A stretch of DNA of 64,000 nucleotides from Pleurotus ostreatus/Saccharomyces cerevisiae fusant. Its lineage: Eukaryota; Opisthokonta. Position 1 is the first letter of the stretch; each line of letters opens with the position of its first letter. The position numbers and the translations under genes are program-made. The notes beneath the pieces are model-generated. The model searched no databases and had not been told where the DNA came from. It was given only the letters and a program-made list of their open reading frames with translations. The stretch is from positions 1 through 64,000 of the forward strand of contig JAMQCK010000077.1 in the NCBI GenBank assembly GCA_024196135.1. Direction: 5' to 3'. Positions 46,701-57,063 of the stretch are shown here, piece after piece.

Positions 46701-47235
46701 GGACGATTGTTTCCTAGTTCCCGATTCCTGCATCTCATTGAAGTTTCCCATTCCATCGTATCAGCACTGTATCATAGTCTCTCTCCATCTCCCATTGTCC
46801 ACCCCATTGTTGTAGCCATAGCATCGTTATCGCCTCATTGCTCTCACTCCTACCCTCACGATATTGTTATGCCTCACGTATGTTACGACGCACCGATTGT
46901 ACGCTGGTCATGTCGAACACGACACGCATGTTTTCATCATGCACAATAAACATTGATGATGAATAGATACCATCGTTGCCTCCTCGCACAAGCCTCCTAT
47001 AAGTTACGAGCACTCCTGCTAGTCAGACCGTCGTTCACAGTATGTCATGAACAGGTTGCAAACAGACAGATAAACATTCAGAATCAAAGCGTAATCCGAA
47101 GTATCCCTTGTGCGTACGTGAATTATCATGGGGACAAGTAGCATAACAATCATCCACAGTTCCTCGTCGCCCATCGCACCATGGGTCCTCTTCACTGGCA
47201 CCCCCAGTTCGTCGCTCGCCACGTTCGCCCAACAT
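46701..47235. other. convergent 3' intergenic region
   Basis: 535 bp, AT-rich, between convergent PDE1 and striatin genes. Holds 3' UTRs; no other feature seen. Confidence 0.5.
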
Positions 47236-50081
47236 CTACGACGGCGACGTGGAGGACGCGAAGAGCTTGACCAGGCCGTCGGCGCCCGCGCTGGCGAGGA
47301 CCGGCATGGTCGGATGGAACTCGAGGTCGAGCACGCCCTCGCGGCCCTTTTCGCGCGCGGCAGTGAGCTCCTGGATGCACTCGCGCGTGCCGAGGAGGTC
47401 CCAGAAGCGCACGGAGCAGTCGTGGCTGCCGGAAACGAGGGAGAGGCCGGCGGCGTCGATGGACAGGGCAGTGACGCCGTCGAGGTGCGCGAGCATGGAG
47501 TGCGTACATTGACCTGACAGAGGGGTTAGAGGGAAGAATATCGTGATGTAAGGAGAAAGCGCACCTGTAGTGAGGTCGAATATGCGGATGAACTTATCCT
47601 CGTGCGCAGTGACGAGCAAGGGCGATGTAGGATGGGACACGATCCTGTTGACCTGCGTCGCAGGTGTACCATCTGCGAAGTATGTCAGCAACATCGACTA
47701 CCCTTCAGGAGTTTGCGTACCATAGCTAATGTCGCTCGCCAACCGCGCGACTTCCTTGCCGGAAGCAATGTCGAAGATTTTAACGACGGCATTTTGGTAT
47801 GCTACCGCAACCCGCTTGAGGTCCGTCTTCAACGCCTCGACGGAAGTCGCGCCAGGGAAGGTGCCGTCCTCCTCCAACAATTCCTTGTCGTGCTGGTCGT
47901 CCTCGTCCGTGATGCCGTTGTAGCCCCAGCTCATGCGCAGCTCGCCGCCACCACTTGGTCCAGAGACGTCCCAGACCTTCACCCTGCCCTCGGCGCCGCA
48001 GCTGATCAAGGTGCTCTCGTCGCGCACGAGTGCGAGATCCCAAACGGCGTCGGTGTGTCCGATGAGCTCACCGCGAGCTCTCGTCTCGTCATACGGCGCG
48101 TAGGTAGTATGATGCGGGGATGGGAGCGCCCATATCCGGATGGAGGAGTCCAGGGAGGCAGAGTACAGCAGACCCTTCGACGGCGAGTGAATGAGCCGCG
48201 TGATGCCTGCACTGTGTCCTCGCAAGGTCAACTGGGGCTCGACCTCGACCGCGGGACGACCGCTAGACTAGGGCATCAGCGCAAGTTCGATTGCTCCAAG
48301 ACAATAAGAGCACTAACGCGGCTGTCGCGAGGCTGGAAACGTCCATACGCCAGATCTTGACCGTGCAATCGTCACCGCCAGTAGCGAGGCATAGCTCCGT
48401 CGGGTGGAATGCTACTGCGCGAACTGTGTCGAGGTGACTGCGATCCATGTCAGTTTCAATGGCTCCTGCCGCACAAGTAGAGCATTCATTCACCTTCTCA
48501 AAGTGCGCCTAGGATGCCATTTCTTGTTAGAGCTCTCGCTCTCACTCGTAACACCATCCTCCTCCTCCACGGACTGGTCAGGGCCTTCCTCCTCGCCCTC
48601 GTGCTGCCACCCAGCAGCGTTGACACTGCGGTCATGAGCCTGTTTTAATTGCTCCCTCCATGACCCGGCGTCATCGGGTCGAAAGATCGCAGTAATTTGG
48701 CGTGACTCGCCCTGTTGCGCGCCTTCGCTCTCCTCCGACTGTTGCTGCTGTTGTCCAGAAGGCTGCTGCTGGTTCTGCTGCTGCATACCAGCTGCCGCCA
48801 TGGGGTCCCGTCTCTCGAGAGGTCCGCTCGACGCCGGAGCGCTCGATGGGCCGCTCAGGAGTGCCTGGTTCGCCGTGTTGAGAGTGATAGTGCCGCCAGC
48901 GTTCATGCCGTTGATCATCGCTGGGAATTCTTTCCCAGACGCGACGTCGGGCATGACCTTGCGGGGCCGCCCATTATACGCGTCCATAGGAACGTTAGGA
49001 AGAGTGAGGGTTCCGGGAATTTGGTGCTGTTGCGCGGGGCTGTTGGACCCCGTATTGGGGCCATTAGAGTTGAGGCCAGAGTTAATGGGGAAGGCAGACG
49101 GCGGGCCATTGTTCATGGCGAGTGAGGTGCTGACGAGGGGACGGTTAGGAAGAGGGTTCATGGCCTGCGGCGAGGTGAGGTAGGTGATTTCCTGCAAACA
49201 TCTGTAGGGCGGGGTGAATGAGTCGGTCAACGGAGGAACACGTGTCACACATACTGCTTGAGATAGTCCCGACTGCGCGCGCGGCTCTTCGGGTCTCGCC
49301 CTGGGGGAGGCTTGCCCAAGCCGGACGCGATGCTCATGGAGGGTTGGATGGACAGCGAGGCGGTACTAGGGCCCCATGTCGGGTTGAGAACACCTCCCCA
49401 TGACCCAGGGCGCGTATTCGACCCGCCCGCGTTGCCGTTCGGCACTCGAGCATCTGGCAAAGGAGAATCTGCGATGCATGGTCAGCATGCTCTGTGGGGT
49501 GCTGCGACCAATGACGTGCCTTCGCTTCGTGGGGAGCTGCCGCTGCTCTCCTCCTTGTGCTCCGTGTCGCCCGGCTTCCCCACCGTCTGCGCCTGAATTT
49601 GCGCAAGCTTTGTCGGGGGGACGGATGCAGGCTGCGTGAGCTGCTTCGACCTGGCGACGTGGGGGTGAATAATACAGTCAAGACGCGCGGCGGAATGTCC
49701 CTTGCCGTTCCATCCTTAGGGCGTATTCGAGCATCTTGATACGCCGCATGAGGTCGAGCTTCACATTCTCGAACGACCGCCGCTCTCCCTCGAGCAGGGC
49801 TATACGCGCCTACGCGACATTAGCTCGAGGACACGAAAAAGGACGCGATTGTCGCGCACCCGCATCTCAGCGCGTTCGATCTCCCACTCGTTTCGGTCGC
49901 GCTCGTATCTGCGCCATTCCGTTTGCAGGAAGTGGAGCACGCTGCTCAGGGTGAAGTCCTGGCCATTCTGGGGTGGCGGGAGCGGGAGGCCTTGCCGGTC
50001 TTGCGCCTGGCCCTGTTGATTTTGCTGGTTCTGCAGGCCGTTCGGGTTTTGCTGCTGGAGGCCGTGTGGAGGGCCTAACAT
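47236..50081 (-). CDS. PRO11: striatin-family WD40 scaffold of STRIPAK
   Basis: Scaffold of the STRIPAK phosphatase-kinase complex (fungal PRO11/StrA/Far8 type), which controls hyphal fusion and fruiting development. After a Gln-rich start ([15 protein letters not shown]) comes the striatin N-terminal domain, [20 protein letters not shown] and [20 protein letters not shown], giving caveolin-binding and coiled-coil segments. A long Gln/Pro/Ser linker follows, then about six to seven WD40 repeats from [20 protein letters not shown] to the final [17 protein letters not shown]. The stop is at 47238-47236. An in-frame upstream ATG at 50165 would add about 28 residues; I chose 50081 but cannot exclude it. 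Several introns, some only 50 nt. Confidence 0.88.
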
Positions 50082-50422
50082 GGGAAATATGCGTCTCGGC
50101 GACTGCGGCCGGGGAGAAGAGGTCGAGGTGAACGCGGGAGACGAGGAGGACGAGGTTGGCACCAAGCGCTACGACAACGAAGTTGCATATGGCAATCAAA
50201 CAAATGCAAATAAGGCGGCCTTTTACTTTTCTTTGGAGTCCGTGCCACCTCTTGACACGCATTATGCACGGGACTGGTCCTTCGACTGCTTTCCGATTAT
50301 ACATGGCATAGGTTTGGGAAGATTACAGAGCAAGCAAACAGGACAATCAGACAGCCTCAATCCTCCGCTACCAAGCACGCTACATGACCCAAGACCCACT
50401 AACACTGAATCCGCGATCAAGT
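50082..50422. other. intergenic region upstream of striatin
   Basis: 341 bp between TMA7 3' end and the striatin start; likely promoter and 5' UTR of striatin. No element recognised. Confidence 0.4.
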
Positions 50423-50819
50423 TTACTTCTTGCCAGACCTGCAAGGGGGACAAACCATCAGCAGATGCACTGAGTGATAGAAGGCGAAGCTAACTTCTTG
50501 ATACCACCTCCAGGAGCGCCGCCTAGAAGACCATGATGAGGATTTCGACAACCTCGGGAACACACACGTACCCTTCGCAGCTGCAGGAGGGCTGTGAGCA
50601 AGAGATCGGCCAAGAAGTGCAGATCAGACAAACCTTTGGCCTGCGCCTCCTTCAACGCTGCCTGCTCGGCCTTCTTCTTCTCGAGGAACGCCTTGTCGTC
50701 CTCATCAAGGTCGGCCTTGCTCTTCTTGGGGGCCTGGAGACACGATGAGCGATGCCACCACGCGATCACGGTGCGCCCACCTTCAATGGCTTAAGCTTGC
50801 CTCCCTGGCGTCCCGACAT
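50423..50819 (-). CDS. TMA7: translation-machinery-associated protein 7
   Basis: Very small (about 63 residues) ribosome-associated protein, conserved from yeast to human (CCDC72). It is spread over four exons on the minus strand: 50819-50781 (39 nt), 50733-50634, 50522-50495 (28 nt) and 50438-50423 (16 nt). Joined, it reads MSGRQGGKLKPLKAPKKSKA, DLDEDDKAFLEKKKAEQAAL, KEAQAKGGAPGGGIKKSGKK and stop. All boundaries are GT-AG and phases match. Both ends match the family (MSGRQGGKLKPLK start, GGGIKKSGKK-type end), which confirms the two micro-exons. Confidence 0.93.
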
Positions 50820-51622
50820 GATGCTCGAGTGGTGCTGACTGGTGTGGGTGGGGGGAGAAAGCAGACTACAGGAGCAGTGCCCTCCACGTGGTTAATAAGC
50901 GCCGGCGCCTCCGTCGATCGATCGAGGCGGTGCCCTCTCTGGGCAGGCCCGCGCAATGGTCGGCGATCCAGGCGGGCAACGTGCCTTCATGAGCGACTTC
51001 TCCTGGACGGCTATGAAGAGATATGCGAAGGCTCTATACGAGCGCAAATCCCTCTCCCCGATATAACACTTGCACCACGGGAACTGTACCTCAAGCTCGG
51101 CTGAACCTGAGAGTCCTGGAACTCAACGTCCCCCACTTACGCCACTCCCTCCCTTCTTCGGCGGACGTACTAGGTGAGTAAGGAGTGCACGTTCATTCCT
51201 GCTCATCCATTGTACCCACGTCTTCCACCAACAAATGCCTTAGTTCCGGCATGTGATCGCTGATACGCAGTCTCCCACCGTAAGGTCGCGCCCAAGTGCT
51301 GCCTGCGGTCCCCCGCGGTCGAATGCGGAACCCTCCCCAAAGGAAGGCTAACGCTGGCCCACGTCACAATAAGTGATCTTATCTTCACATGCGCTGTGCG
51401 AACGGGCTGCCATTTGGCCCGTTTCACGGTTGTCGCAATCATGGGCCCGCGGTGGGATGCTTCCTGATCACACGTTCGGGGTGGTGAGGTGAGCAGGTGC
51501 GAGCCGCATATATATCGGCGTGTGGTGGGAGGTACCCGTTGCGCACGCCGTCTCTCGCTACACCCACCTAGGCCTTTCGCCCTTCCCTCGTTGTTCGTCG
51601 TTGGCCTCGGGTCCTTGTCAAT
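50820..51622. other. divergent promoter region TMA7 / Vps62-like gene
   Basis: 803 bp between divergent starts, GC-rich, with no gene. A CATATATATC element at about 51508-51517, some 105 bp before the Vps62-like ATG, is a TATA candidate. Confidence 0.5.
51508..51517 (+). promoter_or_regulatory. TATA-like element of the Vps62-domain gene
   Basis: CATATATATC in a GC-rich setting, about 105 bp upstream of the ATG at 51623. Confidence 0.4.
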
Positions 51623-52837
51623 ATGCCGCGTCGCATGTCACTCATTTCTGCCACTCTCTCTTGTCTGGCAAATATCGTCATTGGGTACCCTTCCAAATGC
51701 TTCCAAGCACGGGTTACTGCGATCCCGGACTACGCCCTCACCTACGCGCCGTATACCGTCCTTTATAGCAAGGAGCATTATTTCCCTTCGGATGTGGTGA
51801 CCCACCTTGAGCATACGACTCCAGAGGTACGTGCAGCTTCTAATCACAGCGCCAAGCCAGGTAATTGATCTTACCCATCGCAGGTCAATTATACCGCTAT
51901 CGCCGACGCTACCACCCTCGCAGACCTGAACTCCCTGACCACCGACGCTTACCTCACCTCGAACGACGATGTTGAGACCAATCCCTCCTGGCTCACTTCT
52001 ATCGACAACAAGCCCGACGCCGACGGCCTCTCGAAGGCCCCCGCAACCATCATCGCCGTGCAGAAGGACGGCTTCGTAGACGTCTTCTACTTCTACTTCT
52101 ACTCCTCCGACTACGGCAACGATCTGTTCGGCATCGTCTTCGGCAACCACGTTGGCGACTGGGAGCACTCGATGGTGCGGTTTGTGGATGGGGAGCCGAC
52201 GCATGTGTATCTGTCGGCGCATAGCAGCGGGTATGCGTATACGTACGATGCGATTGCGAAGGAGGGGAAGCGGCCGAAGGTGTATGTTGCGGATGGGACG
52301 CATGCGAATTATGCGATTACGGGTACGCAGGAGTATACGTTCGCGGGAAGTGAGTATGGCGTGCAAGGTCGACATGCTGTAAAGCTAACGTCGTACAGGC
52401 CTCATCACGGATGACACCGACGAGGGTCCATTCTGGGATGTTGCGTTGAATTACCGAGGCTACTGTAAGTGCTCATTCACTGACTTGTCAATGCACATCT
52501 AACGGCCGCCGGCAGGGTTCGACAACGACACCACCACCTTCACTATAGCCGGAGGCGCAGGTACAGGTGGCTCAGCGCAAGACGCCGAGGGCGCGCACTG
52601 GCTGCTCTGGAAAGGCGCATGGGGCGATCAGGAATACCCCGAGGACGACGACAGGCAATATTGCGTTTTCGACATCTCGTGCCACTACGTGAATGGACCA
52701 ACAGGTAAGGGATTTCTTCCTTTGAACGAAGGCAGGGCTGCAACTGAATTGGGTAAACAGGTCCATTGGCGAAGAACCTTGGGCGTACAAAGGTTTGCCA
52801 GAACGAGGATGATTGTGACATCCTTGATTCCTTATAA
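51623..52837 (+). CDS. secreted Vps62-domain protein
   Basis: Protein of the Vps62/DUF946 family; biochemical role not known. Predicted exons are 51623-51826, 51884-52349, 52399-52464, 52516-52704 and 52761-52837. The N-terminus MPRRMSLISATLSCLANIVIG is a signal-peptide candidate. The domain core is seen in DVFYFYFYSSDYGNDLFGIV, FGNHVGDWEHSMVRFVDGEP, YLSAHSSGYAYTYDAIAKEG and VYVADGTHANYAITGTQEYT; the HVGDWEH and GTHANY motifs are the family hallmark. The C-terminus reads AHWLLWKGAWGDQEYPEDDD, then PLAKNLGRTKVCQNEDDC and stops after DILDSL. Cys residues near the end probably form disulphides. Confidence 0.87.
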
Positions 52838-53491
52838 TTGCTATACCCTCACATGTAACGACCCCTACGACCATTCACGACTTTCACGCTCACGAAGCAC
52901 CTTGATTTCCCCTCAGCTCCCGAGTCCAGGCCATGAAGCAACAGAAACCACACATACGGCCAGCGTGCAGGGCGCTGGGCAGGTATTGATATCGTATGTG
53001 TTGCCAGTGCTCTACGCGTTCGAATGCCGATGCATAAATCGACGCGGTAGGCAGTTCATGAACGGCAAATGACGCTCGACGGGCAAAAATACTGTGAGCT
53101 AGTCCTTCATGAGCATAGGAAGTGGACATCGTCTGCGCTCGTTGATGGTATTTTGGGGAATGATCCACGGTGAGGAGGGATCTTCAGGACACCGCAAGCC
53201 TGGTGACCTTTTGACCATGCCGACGCCAAGGCTGTATGCCAACTGTATGGCTCGAGCTCGACCCCGTGCGCCCGAAATATGCCACAATAGACAGCTCAAA
53301 TTTTTTGCAAGTCGTCGGCTGACAGGCTCCCACTTGAGTTGCACACTCGCATCGTCTTCGCGGTTTCTCGTGCCCACGCGAGTGTAAAAATACGACTTGA
53401 ACATAGAAACACGTGCGAAGGTTGCCATGATCGGAATCAACAAGTTGCTTCGCGGATCAACGTTGGCCGAGAAGCCGGGAGGCGGGGCGAC
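52838..53491. other. intergenic region left of the MITE
   Basis: About 650 bp. Frames on both strands lack a recognisable protein or splice support. No gene called. Confidence 0.4.
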
Positions 53492-53499
53492 GGAACGGC
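53492..53499. repeat. 8-bp target-site duplication, left copy
   Basis: GGAACGGC, identical to 53966-53973 at the other end of the element. Confidence 0.85.
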
Positions 53500-53965
53500 A
53501 GGACCCCTGATAATAGGCGGGGAGCTCAGTACCCACTTTTGGACATTTTGGACGATTTTGGACCCCCTAGGTCGAAAAAAATGACGGACATCTGGGCCAA
53601 AATCGCTGGGAAGTCAGAGGAAAAGTCGGACATATGAGCTCAAATCGACCAATTTCAAGAGCGTGTAGCCCAGCGGCTAAGCGTCGACAAAAATGAAAGT
53701 GGCCGCAAGTTCGAGCCCGCGTCGCAGAAGAGCGGTTTCAAGGCCGTAGACGCTGCCCGAGGCGAAAATCAAGAAAAAATGAGGCCAAAAATTAAATTTT
53801 TGAAGGTCGATGGCCGATTTTGGACAAATTTGAGGTCCAAAAGGCCAAAAGGTCGGAAGAAATGTCGGACAAAACCCCCTAAAAGTGGCCAAAAAATGTC
53901 GGACATTTAGGTGCCTAAATTGGGGGTCCGCGGAACTGACCTCTTGGGCGACTATCAGGGGTCCT
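53500..53965. mobile_element. 466-bp non-autonomous hAT-like MITE
   Basis: Ends are a perfect 13-bp inverted repeat: AGGACCCCTGATA at 53500-53512 and its reverse complement at 53953-53965. The inverted similarity extends imperfectly, about 26 of the first 35 positions matching without gaps. It is flanked by a perfect 8-bp duplication GGAACGGC at 53492-53499 and 53966-53973. Short size, no coding capacity, A/T-rich core with repeated GTCGGACA-like words and an 8-bp duplication fit a hAT-type MITE (8-bp duplications also occur in a few other superfamilies). Confidence 0.85.
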
Positions 53966-53973
53966 GGAACGGC
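53966..53973. repeat. 8-bp target-site duplication, right copy
   Basis: GGAACGGC, identical to 53492-53499. Confidence 0.85.
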
Positions 53974-54425
53974 AAAGCCCGAGCCCCCCGGGGATGCGAG
54001 GAGTGCTGCGCTTGGTGATGCTTGCGCCCCACCACCATCTGGCGTCGGTCACGGCATAACTAAAGTCGAACTTGGGCGTGAAGTGTGTCCTTATGCAGCA
54101 CAATAGACGTCAAAAGCTCGCCTGCTCGACGGCGGGATGACTGGCGAGGGACCGTGGAAACACCGCCCAGAACACGGCGTCAGTTGTGCCGTTTGATCCC
54201 CTGTGTATGGCCGCATGGACCTAGGTTCCGCGCTGCTAGGCTGGATCACGCGCCCGATCCCGTTGCCCTGCTCTTCTCTCCCCGCTCTCCTTCCTTTCCC
54301 TCTTTCCACTGCCTTTTCCTCAGGTCGCGCGGGCTACGTACCCTGCCCGCTCAATCCCAGACCCCGCGCTGGACTAATAGCGCCCCCCTCACATTCTTTC
54401 CTCCCTCAGTCCTTTCCGCTCACCC
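53974..54425. other. promoter region of the amylase-like gene
   Basis: About 450 bp between the MITE and the amylase-like ATG, C/T-rich close to the start (CTTTCCTCCCTC-type tract), as often seen before fungal starts. No TATA recognised. Confidence 0.4.
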
Positions 54426-56643
54426 ATGGCGACTCGCTCAATTTCTTTGCTCGCCCTTGCCGCGCTCCTTGCCCCGCGCTGCGTCCAGGTAGCACTGGCA
54501 GCTACTGCAGACGACTGGCGCGGGCGCAGCATATACCAGTGCGTTTCGCCTTTGCCTCATACCTATACTTCCACCTAATACCTCGCCCAGGGTGCTCACC
54601 GACCGCTTCGCGCTGCCGGAAGGCGCAGACACCAGCGCGTGCAAGGTTGAGGACCAGACTTGGTGCGGTGGCACATGGAACACGTTCGTCGCGCACCTCT
54701 ACACATTACTTGCTGGCATGCTCATGTCCCCCGCCAGAATCCGCGAAAACCTCGACTATATTCAGGACGCCGGCTTCACCGCATGTGAGCTACCTCGCTG
54801 CTTTCCCCTCGCCGTATGCTGACTCGATGCACAGTGTGGATCAGTCCAGTGAACCAGAACTATGATGGCGAACGCTCAGCGTACGGCGACGCCTACCACG
54901 GCTATTGGATCAAGGATATCTCGAAGCTGAACGACCGCTTTGGGACGGCGGACGATCTCAAGGCGCTCTCGGATGAGCTTCACAAGCGCGACATGTACTT
55001 GATGGTCGACGTCGTTGTCAACAACGTTATGGCTACCTCTACCGACCCTGATTTCTCACAATACTACTTCAAGGACAAGGTACGTTAGGCCGTCTTCCCT
55101 GCCTGACGTCGCTCACAGACTGACAGGACCAATACCACCCGTACTGTGGTATCGAGTGGGGCAACAGCACGAGCGAGCAGGACTGCTGGCTCGGTGACGA
55201 GAAGGTTCCCCTTCCGGATCTGGACACGAGGAACGCCGACGTAATCAGCGGGTACCAGTCTTGGGTCAAGGAGCTTGTGCAGACGTACAACATTGACGGT
55301 CTTCGTATTGACGGTACGCGCTCTTTTCCTCGCCGCGGTAGATTTGACAACTGATCCTGCCGAAGCCGCTAAGCACGTCAACATCGATTTCTGGTCAGAT
55401 TTCTGCAAAGCGGCCGGCGTCTTCTGCATCGGCGAAGTCTTCGGTGGTGACAACGTCGAGTACGTGCTTCCATTGTTTTGCCGAACCTATACACTCACAC
55501 CGCCTGCAGCGCCTTGGCGCAATACCAGGGTCCCCTCGACTCCGTCTTGAACTTCAACATGTACACTGCTCTCATGTCGGCGTTCAAGATCCCTGGCGAC
55601 TTGGATGTCACCAAGATCACCAACACGCTCGATGAGTCCAAGGAGAAGTTCAAGGTTTGTTCGTTCGCCAAGTCACGGTACCGCGCTAAGTGGGTGTCGT
55701 AATGCAGGACATAACCGTCCTCGGCAACTTCCTCGAGAACCAGGACTTGCCGCGCTGGCATAACCAGTCTGTGGATCCGCAATCGCTCTAGTGAGTCTAG
55801 CTGCACACTCGTCTGTTCGCTGGCGCTCATTTCATCGCAGCAATGCTATGACGTACACGTTTATGTCGAGCGGTATACCCATCATGTACTATGGTCAAGA
55901 GCAGTACTTCTCCGGTGTCGGTGACCCGGTACGTAGTGCTTCTGTCAGCATACACGTCCCATTTCTGACTCGAAGCAGTACAACCGCGAGCCGCTCTGGC
56001 AATCAAACTACGAGAAGACGATCGCCTACAACCTGACTGCGACGTTGAACAAGGCGAGTTCACGCGCTAGCCATGTCATCCGTCTTATGCTGAAGTCGCC
56101 GTAGTTCAGAAACCATCTTGTTAGCACGACCGACTGGGCGACCCAGGATATGACCGTCTTGACGACGAGCAAATATGGCATTGGCTTTACCAAGGGCGAG
56201 GTCATCACCGTCCTTACGAACATTGGTTCGCCCGCGCAGAATGGCACGCAGATAGCGGTCAAGTCGCCCTACGGCCCAAGCTATGCTATGACTGAGTTAG
56301 TTGTGCACCACTCTGTCCACTGTATCGACGGCTGATCATTCGCAGCGTGCTGACGTGTCAGCAATGGGTTACCTCGTCCGAAGGCATGCTGGACGTCGAG
56401 TACACCGCTGGCGGCAAACCAGGTCAGTAGAGCGCTAGCGTCAATCAACCATCCACTCACACCGCTGCAGTTATCCTGGTACCGGAGAAGTTGCTCTCTG
56501 GCTCCGGCCTTTGCGGCCAAGATTCGAATCTGTCCGGCAATTCGAGGTCGCAGGACTCTAACGACGGCGCGGTGAATGTGGTCTCGCGGCTTTATGCCAC
56601 CTTATTGTCTGCCGTTCTCATCTTCGTTGCATGGCCTTGGTAG
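54426..56643 (+). CDS. GPI-anchored GH13 amylase-like protein (Agt-type glucanotransferase)
   Basis: GH13 protein with a signal peptide ([16 protein letters not shown]), catalytic barrel, and a C-terminal Ser-rich stretch with a hydrophobic end ([17 protein letters not shown]) typical of GPI attachment. Reading across about ten introns gives [50 protein letters not shown], region I DVVVNNVM, region II GLRIDAAKHV (Asp nucleophile), region [11 protein letters not shown] (Glu acid/base), and region [12 protein letters not shown] (Asp stabiliser). The catalytic triad is kept, but the conserved His of regions I (DVVANH) and IV (ENHD) are Asn and Gln. The same losses mark Aspergillus AgtA/AgtB, 4-alpha-glucanotransferases involved in cell-wall alpha-glucan. 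So a wall glucan role is more likely than starch digestion (inference). Confidence 0.85.
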
Positions 56644-57063
56644 TAGTTGCCTCGGCCGCCTCTCATTCTCCCTCCCGGTGTATAGTACGACGGGCCTTTG
56701 TTGTTGTTGTGGAGTTGGTGTTGGGGAACAATTGTACTATACTTTCGGTTGCAATACTGGTACTGGCACTTGATAATGGATTTGTGCATCAAGGAAGCAG
56801 CTGCTGCAGCATGGGAGTAACGGATCGTCACACGTCACTGGTTCTCAATTTTGATGTCCAAGTTTGGACGTGTTTGGCCACGACGTCGACAAACGCGGTA
56901 GCTGGTGCTGAGCGCATCTTTCTCGTCTTGCACTCATCAGGCGCCGACGCGCGCCGCCCACCTCATTTCTGGCGTATACCCCAAACATCAGCTCAAAACG
57001 GCGACGGGACCTGGAAGCAGTGGGAACGTTTCCCGACGTTCGACGCCGTCCAGGTCGTCCCAC
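56644..57063. other. intergenic region and probable NOT1 leader
   Basis: 420 bp. The frame of NOT1 stays open upstream of the chosen ATG to about 56897 but contains no ATG there, so this may be 5' UTR, or an upstream exon may supply the true start. Confidence 0.4.

Noticed and set aside
53099..53536. Minus-strand 145-residue frame left of the MITE
   Set aside because: It runs across the left end of the transposon and has no domain or splice support.
53655..53730. Functional tRNA gene in the MITE
   Set aside because: A and B boxes are present but D, T and acceptor stems fail to pair, so it is reported only as a tRNA-like relic.
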